NCBI GenBank assembly: GCA_018136815.1
Contig: CM030941.1
Location: 2,045,582-2,109,581 of the forward strand
From: Isochrysis galbana
Taxonomy: Eukaryota; Haptophyta; Isochrysidales; Isochrysidaceae
Direction: 5' to 3'
DNA: 64,000 nucleotides
In this document: in pieces, positions 53,137 through 63,842 of the stretch
How the letters are laid out: every line of letters begins with the position of its first letter
Numbering within the stretch: the stretch's first letter is position 1
The notes under the pieces: generated by a model
Database searches by the model: none
What the model was told of the DNA's origin: nothing
Seen by the model: the letters and a program-made list of their open reading frames with translations, nothing else
Translations under genes and position numbers: made by a program

Positions 53137-54687
53137 TCAGCTGTTGGCCACGCGCCGCTGCGCCTGAGCGATAGCTGTGCGTAACCGATCTGCCGCCGGG
53201 CCTAGATCTTCATCGAGCTGCACTCGTAGAGCCTTGCGTCGCGCACGCGCCTCTTGCCGCGAATCATGGTCCCCGATTCCATCTAGATCCAACGCATCGA
53301 GGCCGAAATTCAGCTTCGCGACTGAGGCTAGGGCATCTGAGGCATCCACAGCGACAGCGCTCACTACCTCGTCTGCCTCGACATCCTCGAAATCAACGCG
53401 ATTCAGTGCGCTAGCGCATGCATTGACCGAGACAGAAGCACGATTCCATTCAGCCTCTAGCTCTTGGAGACGCGAAAGGACGCTTGATTCATCGCGGGCG
53501 TGATGCCCCGTCGATCCGGCTCCTTCCCATCCGCTCGCCATAGGCGCTTTAGACACGCCTGATGCCGAGGATGAGGTAGGTGCATTCATTCTTTCCCCGT
53601 CTCTAGGTGTTAGGTTTTCGCGCCGCAGGTTGACAACTTGGCCTGAATTCTCCATCTCCAACTGGAAACGGTTTTTCTCGAAAAGATACGCGACCACTCG
53701 CCCGTGCTTACCGTTGAGGAGGGCTCCCGTCTCCGAAGTGAGACCACTCACGAGCACACGACTATCTTGCTGCAATCTATCTGCCTTGCCCAGCATTCGA
53801 GCGGCGGAAGTTCCAACATCAGCAGAGGTCTGCCTTTCGCCTGAGCGCTTAGCAGTGGCGTCTTCCCGTGCTAGTCGTGCGGCTCGTCGCTGTTCCTTCA
53901 GCCGCTCCACCTGTGGCAGCATGTAGAGAGAAAGCGCAAATCAAATGCGATAGAGAAGATGCGGCACGACGAGCTCGTCCCGTCTCTCCATGGTAAGAGT
54001 CTGTGGCGTCGCAGCTTGTATGGCGAGCACACCTCCGTCTTGCCGTCAAAGTCCACAGTGCCGCCCGGCGGCGGGTCTCGCGCGGACGCTCCGGATGCCG
54101 ACATGGACGCAAAGGGATCACCTCCAGCAAAGGGAGTGTCACAGAACGTGGTTGCTGCATTAGTCTGGGCTGCTGGCTCGGGCGGTGGCTTGAGCGTTAT
54201 CACGACATCAACTGGCTGATTAGCAAGCAAGACGATCGAGCTGGCGAGCCGATGGTCACCCAGCATGATCTCATCGACCGTGACACAAGATATATCAGCC
54301 GGCGTTGGCAGGCGGCCGGCGTAAAGTCCCACCTGACACAGACGCACACATAGAGCAGAGCGAGGGGGAGACAGGGCTGAGAGAAAACACGAACGCGCGG
54401 ATGAATAGATGCGCAGAGAGAGGGGAGAGGGTGGGGAAGAGGGAGAGAGGAAAAGATGGGGAGGGAGCGCGGGTGAGTATGCAGAGCGCAACGCCATGTT
54501 GGGCAGAAGAGGTGCGTGTGTGTGCGTGCTAGTTGTGTTCGTATGGCTCGCGCACCTTCCTCGAGTATGCCTTGAGGAAGGGCGCGAGCACCGCCTCCTC
54601 AAACGGCCGCTTGAGCAGCTTGGCCGAAAGAGTCATCCTCAGGTGCACTTCACCGCAGCTGACAAGACAGCTGCGCTCTTCGGACAT
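53137..54687 (-). CDS. Protein of unknown function with KOW-like segment
   Basis: Three phase-0 exons: 54687-54556, 54332-54033 and 53910-53137, 401 residues. The joins are AAG|gtgcgc...gtcag|GTG and GAG|gtgtgc...cacag|GTG. Exon 1 and exon 2 form one compact domain: 'GEVHLRMTLSAKLLKRPFEE', 'AVLAPFLKAYSRK', 'VGLYAGRLPTPADISCVTVD' and 'LASSIVLLANQPVDVVITL'. Exon 3 starts with a basic helix ('VERLKEQRRAARLAREDATA') and has 'GKHGRVVAYLFEKNRFQLEM', with 'NLRRENL' after it, a KOW/SH3-like pattern common in protist proteins. It ends in an acidic helical tail. I do not recognise the family. Agreement of three splice pairs and the protein-like exon 1 favour a real gene. Confidence 0.65.
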
Positions 54688-54729
54688 GGAGCCGCTGAGG
54701 CTGTGCGGCCGGGTGGGCCCGATTAGAGA

Positions 54730-54978
54730 GGGAGAGGAGGGGAGGGAGAGAGGGAGAGGAGAGAGGGGGAGAGGGGGGAGAGGGCGGGGGGGCAAGAGGG
54801 GGGGGGGGAGCGAGAGAGAGACAGAGAGAAGAGAGAAGAGAGAAGAGAGAAGAGAGAAGAGAGAAGAGAGAAGAGAGAAGAGAGAAGAGAGAAGAGAGAA
54901 GAGAGAAGAGAGAGAGAGAAGAGAGAGAGAGAGAGAAAGAGAGAGAGAGCGAGAGAGCGAGAGAGCGAGAGAGCGAAG

Positions 54979-55012
<34 letters not shown>

Positions 55013-55108
55013 CGAAGAGAGAGAGAGAGAGCGAAGAGAGAGAAAGAGCGAAGAGAGAGAGAGAGCGAAGAGAGAGAGAGAGTGAAGAGAGAGAGAGAGA
55101 GAGAGAGT

Positions 55109-55148
<40 letters not shown>

Positions 55149-55150
55149 AA
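54730..55150. repeat. GA-rich tract with AGAGAAG, GAGAGC and GA sub-arrays
   Basis: About 420 bp that are almost pure purine on the plus strand: first GGGAGA-type, then (AGAGAAG)n near 54825-54910, then mixed GAGAGCGA and (GA)n. It lies just upstream of the gene at 53137-54687. The Ser-Leu ORFs on the minus strand are artefacts. Confidence 0.9.
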
Positions 55151-55263
55151 TCGGAGTTTGACGTCAAACGGCGAGGTGAAACGTTGGTGAAAGCAGGTTT
55201 TGTTTGTCTACGCCCACTGGGCTCCGGGTTCTCCTACTGGTTTTTCTTTCTCCCTCGCGAGCG

Positions 55264-55491
55264 ATGGCGGTGCGCTTGGTGGGTCAGCGGGTGTGCCGCG
55301 CAAGTCGGTTCGCCTGCACCTGCACCCACCTGACCCACTCCATCACTCTCGCCCACACCCCACGAACGCAGGCCGATGCGGACGATGCGAGCAAGAAGTG
55401 GCGCATGGATTGGACAAAGCCACACAAGACCGCGCTGACCTCAATGCTGTTTGCTGCTGCTCTGGCTGCTCCCTGGCAGACAGCGCGATAA
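55264..55491 (+). CDS. Doubtful small ORF
   Basis: 75 codons from the ATG at 55264. A possible intron (CGG|gtgtgc ... acgcag|GCC) would keep the frame and give 'ADADDASKKWRMDWTKPHKT' after a short leader. No family resemblance; it may be part of a decayed repeat or a real small protein. Confidence 0.2.
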   Translation: MAVRLVGQRVCRASRFACTCTHLTHSITLAHTPRTQADADDASKKWRMDWTKPHKTALTSMLFAAALAAPWQTAR

Positions 55492-55659
55492 TCGCAGACA
55501 GCGCGATAATCGGTCGCCATCGCTCTGCTTCGGATTCGGATTCGAGCGGGGAGAGACGAGGGGAAATCTTCCCCCGGTCCCACGATAAAAATGTGGGTCT
55601 CCGGATCAACAAGATTTTTTTCAACCCACAACTACAACCAAGTCTCCCCACCTGTACAG

Positions 55660-55768
55660 TCATTGGACTCCTGGCGGGGAGGAGGCCCAAAGCGCCGCGC
55701 TAGCGCTAGCCGCCGGTGCCGCTCGCGACGGAGTGGTTCAGAGCCCTTTGGCTACGCTCGACCCGACA
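55660..55768 (+). mobile_element. LTR-end fragment related to the methyltransferase retroelement
   Basis: GCGCCGCGCTAGCGCTAGCC through GACGGAGTGG to CTACGCTCGACCCGACA matches the inverted ends of the LTRs at 5221 and 19627, and the fragment at 7660. The ACA tip coincides with the LTR end. Confidence 0.45.
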
Positions 55769-56515
55769 GGCTATGCATTGACCAAGAATGGCCATGATCC
55801 CCAAAGATGCGTCGGGCGCTTACCGCCACTACCAACATTTAAACTCGGCCGTGTAGCTCACGACGGACGAGGCGGCCGGGTACCCTCGACGTCGGCCCCT
55901 CGCCAGAGTGTTAAGATAGCACGAGCACACACAGCCACAGACACCCACATAGACACACACACACGTGGGATGAGTCAAGCCCCCCCCTCCCCCCTAGTTG
56001 ATGACGTATCATCTAGCCGCCGACTGTTGCACGTCGGCGACCTTCGCCCTCCGTAGAAGCATTCCCGCCGGTGCTGACGAGCCGCTACTCGTCGAATATT
56101 AGCCAATGGCATGGGTTTGGATGGGCGACTGCATGGCCGAGTGAAGGCGCGCCGGACACACCAATCCCAACGGGATGGCGTCATCGCGCCAAGCGTTCAC
56201 AACCTGCCACGCGGTACAGAAGACGGACGGGATGGCACGGTGGTCGACCAAGGCAACTAGGCTGATGCCAGTTCAGGTTCCGTCTCCGTGCGATCTCTGA
56301 AGGCCCTCGCGTGCGCCCTCGAAATAGCAAGCGTTCAAGGCAGCCGCCCCCTTGGCTCTCCGCAGCGTGGGACGCCAACGCAAGAGCCGGTGGGGTGAGA
56401 GGCCTCGTCTACGTACTGAGTAGGCCAATAGGGGGCCACTATCAGTCCAACCCAGAAGCGCTGGGTGCCACCCTCGCGCGCAAGCGGGCGTGGAGAGAGA
56501 CGGGTGGTGAGTAGT
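55769..56515. other. No gene seen; 3' flank of the glycine decarboxylase gene
   Basis: A CACACA-rich stretch near 55920-55965 and otherwise unremarkable sequence. Confidence 0.4.
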
Positions 56516-59500
56516 TCAGGCGGCTTGCTCCATCGAGTCCTCTACCTCGATGAAGACCTCCATCGGCGGGCACGAGCAGACCAGGTTGCGGTCGCCATAC
56601 GTGTCGTTGACGCGCGAGGTGGTCGGCCAGAACTTCTCCTGGCGCAAGTTGACAACCGGGTAGGCGGCCTTCGCGCGCGGGTATGGTCGGTCCCACTTCT
56701 CACCCATACAGACGGCCATCGTGTGCGGCGCGTTCTTGAGCACGTTATTTTCGCGCGGCTGGACACCCGACTCGATCTCGGCGATCTCCTTGCGGATGTT
56801 GATGAGCGCGTCAACAAAGCGGTCGAGTTCTGCCTTGTCCTCCGACTCGGTAGGCTCGATCATGATGGTGCCCGCGACGGGCCACGACATGGTGGGCGCG
56901 TGAAAGTTGTAGTCGGCGAGGCGCTTTGCAACGTCCGCCTCACTGATCCCAGCCGACGCCTTGAACTCGCGCAGGTCGAGGATGAACTCGTGCGCGCACA
57001 TGCCGGTCTTGCCGGTGAAGAGCACCTTGTAGTGGCCCGAGAGACGGGCGGCCATGTAGTTGGCATTCAGGATGGCCACTTGCGTTGCCTTCTTCAAGCC
57101 GGCGGCGCCCATCATGGCGCAGTACATCCAGGAGATGGGCAGGATGGAGGCGGAGCCCCACGGGGCTGCCGCGACAGGGCCAAAGGACTGGGCGCCACCC
57201 GTCTCGATGACGGGGTGGTTGGGTAGGAAAGGCTTGAGGTGGGCGGCGCAGCCGATGGGGCCGACGCCTGGGCCGCCGCCACCATGCGGGATGCAGAACG
57301 TCTTGTGCAGGTTGAGGTGGCACACATCAGCCCCGAAGTAGCCGGGCCCGCAGAGGCCGACCTGTGCGTTCATGTTGGCGCCGTCCATGTAGACCTGGCC
57401 GCCGTTATCATGGATGGTGTGGCAGATTTCGACGATGGTCTCCTCGAAGACGCCGTGAGTGGAGGGGTAGGTTATCATTAGCGCCGAGAGCTTGTCCGCG
57501 TGCTTCTCGGCCTTCGCCTTGAGGTCGGCCATGTCGACGTTGCCCTCGGCGTCGCAGCCAACGGGCACGATGCGCATGCCGCACATGGCGGCCGAGGCGG
57601 GGTTCGTGCCGTGCGCCGAGACAGGGATGAGGCAGACATTGCGGTCGCCTTGGCCAATGGACTCCTGGTAGGCCCGGATGGCACGCAGCCCCGCGTACTC
57701 GCCGGTGGCCCCCGAGTTGGGCTGGAGCGACATACCCGGGAAGCCAGTGATCTCGCAGAGCATCTGCTCGAGCGAGTCGATCATCGCCTTGTAGCCCATG
57801 GTTTGCTCGGGTGGCGCGAAAGGGTGGATGCCGTTTATCTTAGGCCACGTGATCGGGATCATTTCGGAGGTGGCGTTGAGCTTCATCGTGCATGAGCCCA
57901 GAGGAATCATGCAGTGGACCATGGAAAGATCGCGTGAGGCCAGCTTGAAGATATAGCGCAGCAGCTGGTGCTCCGACTGGTGCTGCGAGAATACAGGGTG
58001 CGTCATGAACTCGGAGGTACGTGTGAGCGCGTCGGGCAACGCTGGCACCTCGGCGGTGAGCAAGTCGTCAGCGCTGAAGGCAGGAGCCGCGCCGCCGTTG
58101 AAGGCACGCCATGCGGCCTCGAGGTCGGCGAGACTGGTCGTCTCGTCGGTGGCAAGCGTGATTGTCGAGTCGTCGAGCTTGCGGAAGTTGATGCCCTCCT
58201 GTACGCCGGCGGCGAGCACCTCGTCGACCGTCTTGCCGGGCGGCGGCGAGACGCGCACCGTGTCGAAGAAGGGCGTGTCGGGCGAGGTGCAGCCGAGCTT
58301 GAGGAGGCCGGCGCGCAGCATAGTGGCCGACTTGTGGCAGTGGGACGCGATGTCCTTGAGTCCCTCTGGGCCGTGGTACATGCCGTAGAGCGCAGCAATG
58401 TTGGCGAGAAGAGCCTGCGCCGTGCAAATGTTCGACGTGGCCTTGTCGCGCCGGATGTGCTGCTCGCGTGTCTGCATGGCCATGCGGTAGGCGGGCTTGC
58501 CCTGAGCATCGATGGAGAGGCCAATGATGCGGCCGGGCATCTTGCGCGCGAGCGACTGCGAGGTGGCAAGGAAGCCGGCGTGCGGCCCGCCGAAGCCAAG
58601 CGGCACGCCAAAGCGCTGCGCTGAGCCAACTGTGATGTCGGCACCCCACTCGCCCGGTGGTGCAAGCTGCGTGAGCGAGAGCAGGTCGGCGGCGACGGCC
58701 AGCTTGGCGCCCTGCTTGTGCAGCTTATCGGCGAAGGAGGCGTACGAGTGTACCGTGCCGTCGGTCGCCGGGTACTGCACAAGCGCGCCGCAGAGGTTGT
58801 CGGGCGCCTCAAAGGTCTCAAAGTCGCCCTCGACGATGGTGATGCCGTGGCCCGCTGCACGCGTGCTAACGACCGCCTTGGTTTGCGGGTGAACGCGCTT
58901 GTCGACAAAGAAGACAGGCTTGCCCGAGGCGCCGCCATAGATCATCGCCATCGCCTCGGCCGCGGCCGTCGACTGCGGGCGGAGGGGTGGGCGGAAGGCG
59001 GATGAGGCAGGGGGGAGGGTAGCAGCCGCCATGCAGGCGCCGGGCGTGCGCGGCCAAACGGTGGCGCACCTCATCCAGGAGTGAGGAGTTGCAGAGCTCC
59101 ATCGCGGTGAGGTCAGCGACCATGGTCTGAAAGTTCATCAGCGACTCGAGCCGTCCCTGCGACACCTCCGGCTGGTATGGCGTGTACTGGGTGTACCACC
59201 CTGGGTTCTCGAGGACGTTGCGCAGGATGACTGCGGGCGTCTTGCAGTCGTGGTAGCCCATACCCATCATGGAACGGAGGACGCGGTTGGGCGCGATGAG
59301 ACGCTCCAGCTCTGACAACGCCTCCGTCTCCGAGAGCCCGCGCGAGTACGGGCCCAGGTCGAGAGGCCTGTCGAGAAGGATGCCAGCAGGGACTGTCGCC
59401 GAGATCATCTCGTCGAGCGAGCTCTTGCCAACGGTGGCGAGCATCTCGCTCATCTCGGAGTCGCGCGGGCCGAGGTGTCGCGGCGCGAACGAGTCGCGCG

Positions 59501-59573
59501 GCGCCAGCGCACGCGCAGCGCTGCTCAGCCCCCGGCGGGGGGCGCGGCGGAGCAGGGCGGCGGCGGCCCTCAT
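56516..59573 (-). CDS. GLDC: Glycine dehydrogenase (decarboxylating), P protein of the glycine cleavage system
   Basis: Two exons, 59573-59070 and 58972-56516, with a 97-bp intron (GAG|gtgcgc ... cccgcag|TCG, phase 0) that joins 'CNSSLLDE' to '[14 protein letters not shown]', a conserved P-protein stretch. Total 986 residues, the usual size for the eukaryotic homodimeric form. The N-terminus '[20 protein letters not shown]' is a mitochondrial targeting peptide. '[17 protein letters not shown]' begins the mature part. The pyridoxal-phosphate lysine lies in '[18 protein letters not shown]' (about K725). The enzyme decarboxylates glycine and passes the aminomethyl group to the lipoyl H protein; in algae it is central to photorespiration. 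The intron interrupts no known motif. Very secure. Confidence 0.97.
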
Positions 59574-60229
59574 GGCAGCTGCGGCGGCGGCGGCGAGGGG
59601 AGGAGGGGGGAGGGGGAGAGGGGAGGGGGCGTGGAGGGAGCGGAGAGAATCTCGAGGGGAGGGTGCCAGAGAGGGAAGAGAGAGCGCCCAAGCACGTTAG
59701 AGAGGCGTGGGGATGGTGAGGCTCAGAGTTGGCGAGCCCCAAGGGTTGAGTACTTTAGAGAGTCCATTGTGGGAAAAGGGGGTGAGGGCGGGGAGGAAGC
59801 GCGGGTGCGGCGGCGGCGGCTCGTTTGGGCGGAGGAAGCGAGGAGAGAGAGAGGTGGGGAGGTGGAGGGAGGTGGAGAAGGAAGCTGCTGCCCCCGGGGG
59901 GGGGGAGGATGTCTGGGCGCCGACCACCTTCCCCCTCTTCCCCCTCCCCCCCACCCTCCCCCTCTCCCCATGGGGCTGCTCCCACGGTATTTTTTTACCT
60001 CCTACCACAGTTTTCTTGTCGCCGCCTCTCCCCTCCCCTCCCCATCCCTCTCGCTCCCCGCCCCCCCATTCTTTTCTAACATCTAAGTCGAGGACGGCCT
60101 CCGCCCGCCGGCGCTCGCTCTTCTCCCCGCGCGCCGCTGCCCCGCCCCCCCTTCTCTCTCTTCTCTCCCCCCCACGCCCAAACTCTCCCCCCCTCCCCTC
60201 CCCTCCCACGGCCCTGTAGCGCTACAGCT
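59574..60229. promoter_or_regulatory. Divergent promoter region between GLDC and the NT-C2 gene
   Basis: The 656 bp between the two start codons are strongly strand-skewed: purine-rich (GGAGGGGG runs) up to about 59910, then pyrimidine-rich (CCCCTCCCC runs) to the ATG at 60230. No specific factor site can be named. Confidence 0.5.
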
Positions 60230-62752
60230 ATGCCCTCTGTCCTCTCCGCCGCCTCGGCGCTCAAGGCGTCCTCTCGCCTCCGCCCCGGATCAAAGGTGCG
60301 GCACGTGGGCCGATCGCGCTCCAAGTTTGCATTCGAGGCGAGCGCCATCTCCGCCTCACAGCTGCCCGAGCGCCTCGACGCCGGCTCGCAGGAGCTCGTA
60401 GTCCAGCTCGCGCGAGGGCCCAAGATTGCGCAGGCGAGCATCGACGTGCCCGGCGGTCGGCCTGAGGGTGGCTGCGCCGTGTGGGGCGCGCAGAAGCTGA
60501 GCTTTGTTGCGACACTCTACTCGAGCAAGACAGGCAAGTCCTACTCAGACAAGCGCTACCGCGCCACACTGCTCGCCGCCAAGCCTGCCGCCTTTGGCAC
60601 ATCCAAGCGCGCGCTGCGCGAGATCGGGCACGCCGACTTCAACGTTGCTGACTACGCTGGCAAGGCGGAGCCAGCACGTGTCGTTTTGAGCGTGCCGGTA
60701 GGCAAGTCCAAGTCCAAGAGCTCGCGCGGCAGCGGCGGCGCCTCCGCCATCGAGCTCGTCTTCACGCTCAGCGCGTCGCACTTGGGCACGGCCGACGCCG
60801 ATGACGACGACGACGATATGTCCATCTCGAGCGCCATCAGCGGCTTCTCCAACGGCTCTTCCCTCCGCACCGGCTCGGAAGCGCCATCCGAGTCGATGTA
60901 CGAGCAGGATCTCGACGGCTTCGTTGAGGACTCGAGCCATAGGCACTCGGGAGTCGGTCCCGAGTCGAGCGCGGGTAAGCGGTGGTCGGGCGTGTCGGGC
61001 CTCAACGCGGCTCGCACCGCTATTCCCGCCGTGCCGTCGCACCAAGCTGGCGGCATGAGCGCGGCCGAGGTCATCGCTGCGCGGCAAAACGTTGCCATTG
61101 GGGCCGGAGCTGTCACCTTAGCGTGCAGCTGCTATACGGCTGCCAAGGCGGAACCTCAGAGCAGGAGCCTGTGGGGCGACGAAGACGACGCAACTCCGGG
61201 TGCCGACGGCGGGCTGCAGCCGGCTTCCGGGAGCAGCAATCCGTTTGATACGGGACCTCCGTCCCACAACCCGTTCGACAAGGAGCCCGCTTCGTCCAAC
61301 ACTAGGGAGGGCAGCTGCGTCGCCGTCGACGACGTGGAGGGGGCCATGACGGCAGCGGCGGCCACCGCCGCCACGCGCGCGGTCCTGAGCAGGCCAGCAG
61401 CGCGCGAGGATGAACCCCCTCGCGACCGGCTCAATGGCGAGGACGGCGCGCGCGAGCAAATCCGTCAGCTGCGGGGCATACGAGAAGGGCTGGAGGAGCG
61501 GCTACAGAGCATGAAGAAGTCAAGCGCATTCACCAAGACGCGGCCAGTCCGCACGCAACCGGCCGAGTCGGTCAGTCCCGCTGCCGCGCCCGACGAGGTT
61601 GCGCACGGGCCGGCCGGCCCGCGCGCCGAGCCGGCGGAAGAGGAGGAGAGCGCCGAGCCGAGCGCCGAGCCGAGCGCAGCCGCCTCGCAAGTTTCTCCGC
61701 CGCGCGCCCAGGCAGCCTTCTCACGCGCCGACACTGCCGCCCGTGGCACCGGCCCTTCGCCCGAAATGAGAGGTTCATGGGCGCATGTAGAGCGACGGTC
61801 GGGCGATAAGGCGTCGCTCGATGCTACCGTCGCGCCGCCTACGATCAGCACGCAACCTAGCCGAGCAGAGCAGTTGAAGGCACAGTTCACATGGATGGCG
61901 CAGCAGCTCGAGGCGTCGCGCGCCGAGGCCAAGGCTGCCTGCGCCGAGCGCGACGAACTCTGGCAGGCTCTCAAGGAGAGTCGCGAGAAGGAGAGCCGGC
62001 GGTTCAAGGACGCCAGCGCGGCGGCGGCAGCCGAGCTGGCTGCGCTGCGAGAGCAGGTAACCACGTTGATGAGAGAGGCGGAAGACCTTCAGCGGCGCGA
62101 GCGTGCGGCGGTGGAGCGCGCGGAGGCCGCCAAGGAGGAGGCCAAGGCGGCGCTATCAGAGCGTGACGCGCTGATTCAAGCTGCCCAGCAAGGCGAAGGG
62201 GCCGAGGCCGCCAAGGAGGCGGCAATGGGCGAGATCTTCGCGCTACGCGACGACGTTGAGTCTCTGCATGAGGAGCTCGAGGCGGCGGCCGAGCGAGAGC
62301 GCATCGCGGCTAATCGCGCCGCGAAGGCGGAGTCCGAGGCGGCGCAAGCGCGCCACGAGCTCAAGGAGGCTCTGACAAATTGCGAGCAGCGGATCAATGA
62401 GTGCGAGAGGGAGTGCGAGCAGCGGATCGAGCATGGCGCTACCGCCAGCGCAAGCAATTCCAACTTGGAGGAGCAGTGCGCACAGTTGTCGGTAGAGTTG
62501 GTCGAGACCAAGCTCGCTGCGGCACAGTACGCCTATGAGCGAGACCTTGCTAAGCAGCGGCACCTCAAGGCGCGCGCAGGTGGCACCCAAGTCGCAGAGC
62601 AGCTTACGACGATGGAGGTGCGCTACGAGGATTTGCGGCGGAGATATGACACCGACATGCGCGGCATGATCGACCTCAAGCTGCAGTGTGCAGAGGCGTG
62701 CGCCCGGATCACGGAGCTCGAGGACCATTTGGCGGCAGTCCGTCGCAGGTGA
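60230..62752 (+). CDS. NT-C2 domain, NPF-motif, coiled-coil protein (EHBP1/EEIG1-like)
   Basis: Single open exon of 840 residues. Residues ~20-185 fit the N-terminal C2 domain of EEIG1/EHBP1 proteins ('FAFEASAISASQLPERLDAG', 'QELVVQLARGPKIAQAS', 'LSFVATLYSSKTGKSYSDKR', 'AIELVFTLSASHL'), a membrane-binding module. A Ser- and Asp-rich linker carries two NPF motifs (~335-347, 'SSNPFDTG' and 'HNPFDKE'), the classic ligand of EH domains in endocytosis. Residues ~545-838 are coiled coil. EHBP1 links EHD proteins, Rab and actin; the CH and bMERB domains of animal EHBP1 are not seen. The frame ends CGTCGCAG|gtgagcgg, a good donor, so further exons downstream are possible and the true C-terminus is uncertain. 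Confidence 0.8.
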   Translation: MPSVLSAASALKASSRLRPGSKVRHVGRSRSKFAFEASAISASQLPERLDAGSQELVVQLARGPKIAQASIDVPGGRPEGGCAVWGAQKLSFVATLYSSKTGKSYSDKRYRATLLAAKPAAFGTSKRALREIGHADFNVADYAGKAEPARVVLSVPVGKSKSKSSRGSGGASAIELVFTLSASHLGTADADDDDDDMSISSAISGFSNGSSLRTGSEAPSESMYEQDLDGFVEDSSHRHSGVGPESSAGKRWSGVSGLNAARTAIPAVPSHQAGGMSAAEVIAARQNVAIGAGAVTLACSCYTAAKAEPQSRSLWGDEDDATPGADGGLQPASGSSNPFDTGPPSHNPFDKEPASSNTREGSCVAVDDVEGAMTAAAATAATRAVLSRPAAREDEPPRDRLNGEDGAREQIRQLRGIREGLEERLQSMKKSSAFTKTRPVRTQPAESVSPAAAPDEVAHGPAGPRAEPAEEEESAEPSAEPSAAASQVSPPRAQAAFSRADTAARGTGPSPEMRGSWAHVERRSGDKASLDATVAPPTISTQPSRAEQLKAQFTWMAQQLEASRAEAKAACAERDELWQALKESREKESRRFKDASAAAAAELAALREQVTTLMREAEDLQRRERAAVERAEAAKEEAKAALSERDALIQAAQQGEGAEAAKEAAMGEIFALRDDVESLHEELEAAAERERIAANRAAKAESEAAQARHELKEALTNCEQRINECERECEQRIEHGATASASNSNLEEQCAQLSVELVETKLAAAQYAYERDLAKQRHLKARAGGTQVAEQLTTMEVRYEDLRRRYDTDMRGMIDLKLQCAEACARITELEDHLAAVRRR

Positions 62753-63572
62753 GCGGCAGAAGTGCCACAAGCGTGGGCACCACTGAGTACACGGCGACAG
62801 AGGAGCGCCACCTGCGCGTGACAAGAGGCGCAGGGAGCCCATGGCGGTGGGAAGCCCCAGATGCGAATCGCATTGAGGGGGTGCTGCGGAGCGAGCCTAA
62901 TCCTCACTGGGAAAACGGGCAACATCATCCCGACCTGCGCGGAGCACGCCACGGTCAACATTGGCGAGAAGGATGGTGGCCCGGCGAGCGCTGAACATCT
63001 CAGACAAGGACACGGAGAGAGTCTTGAACGTTTCTCTTTAGTGACAGTCCCTCTCCCCCCCCCCCGCGGTTTTTCCGTTGCGCGGACGGTTCTTAAGGTC
63101 GCGTACCCTCGGGGTCCGTCTTTCCTTGTTCTCTCGTGTTTCCCATCCCTCGTTTCTCATCTGTTCCACCCCTTTCTTCCCTGATTGTTCTCGTTCCCCC
63201 GGTATGTTTTCCCTCTCGTTCTAGTCCGTCCTTCGCCTTTTGTCATAGTCTCCAAGTCGCCTTGAGCGCCCCCCGGCCTGCCACTGCAGTTGCCCCATGT
63301 GAGCCCCTGGTCGTGTGTGCTGAGTCGAGCTCCACGCCCGCGTCCTCGACCCCTCTCCCAGTGCCGTGATCCCTTGTCCTGCTCCAATTGTTCGCGTGTG
63401 GGCTTCCCTTCGGTTCAACATTCCTCTTGCATCATGAGCATAGATGCTCCATTAGGCTGATATTAGATCCTGATATCATGATATTAGGTCCTCTAGACCT
63501 GTTGGCCTGATATAAGGTATATATAAGGATAAGGTCATGACGAGGTCAGGCGAGTATACAAATAATTAAATA
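62753..63572. other. Downstream of the NT-C2 gene; possible extra exons or 3' UTR
   Basis: An ORF near 62861-63184 lacks clear protein character. From 63430 the sequence is AT-rich with GATATTAG/GATATAAG repeats. Confidence 0.4.
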
Positions 63573-63705
63573 AACCTTTTTAATAGTCTCACCCCACACG
63601 CGGCCGTGGACCCTCTGCTTTCTTCAAGAAAGCAGCAAAAACTTCCTACACCCCCGCACTCCCCCACTCCCCCGGCGGCCCTCCCCCACGGTCAACGAGA
63701 AGAAG
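63573..63705 (-). mobile_element. LINE-tail / SINE-like retroposon
   Basis: On the minus strand: GTGGGGGAGGGCCGCCGGGG, GGTGTAGGAAGTTTTTGCTG, then GTGGGGTGAGACTATTAAAA and AGG. Same family as 7769 and 35164. Confidence 0.65.
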
Positions 63706-63842
63706 TACGCCAACTCTTGGCCCGGCGCATAAAAGCTTTCGCGTTGCACCCGGGGGCTCCGAACCATACGCACGTTCTCCAGGTGGAGTTGCCACTCAAC
63801 CCCGGCGCTGTTCCTCGTTCCTCACCGGCATGCTCCGTCTAG
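63690..63842 (+). pseudogene. Possible Ty3/gypsy-type pol fragment
   Basis: The reading 'QREEVRQLLARRIKAFALHP' followed by 'HVLQVELPLNPGAVPR' recalls the segment just before the reverse transcriptase of Ty3/gypsy elements (a short helix, then a strand with charge and a P-V/A-R). The match is weak, the frame closes at 63842 and the window ends soon after. Confidence 0.25.

Noticed and set aside
54650-55150. 166-codon Ser-Leu ORF on the minus strand and Glu-Arg ORF on the plus strand
   Set aside because: Both are translations of the GA-rich tract and have no non-repetitive part.
58003-58938. 311-codon ORF antisense to GLDC
   Set aside because: It is on the same strand but in another frame of the well-supported GLDC exon; Arg/Ser/Pro-rich shadow typical of GC-rich coding DNA.
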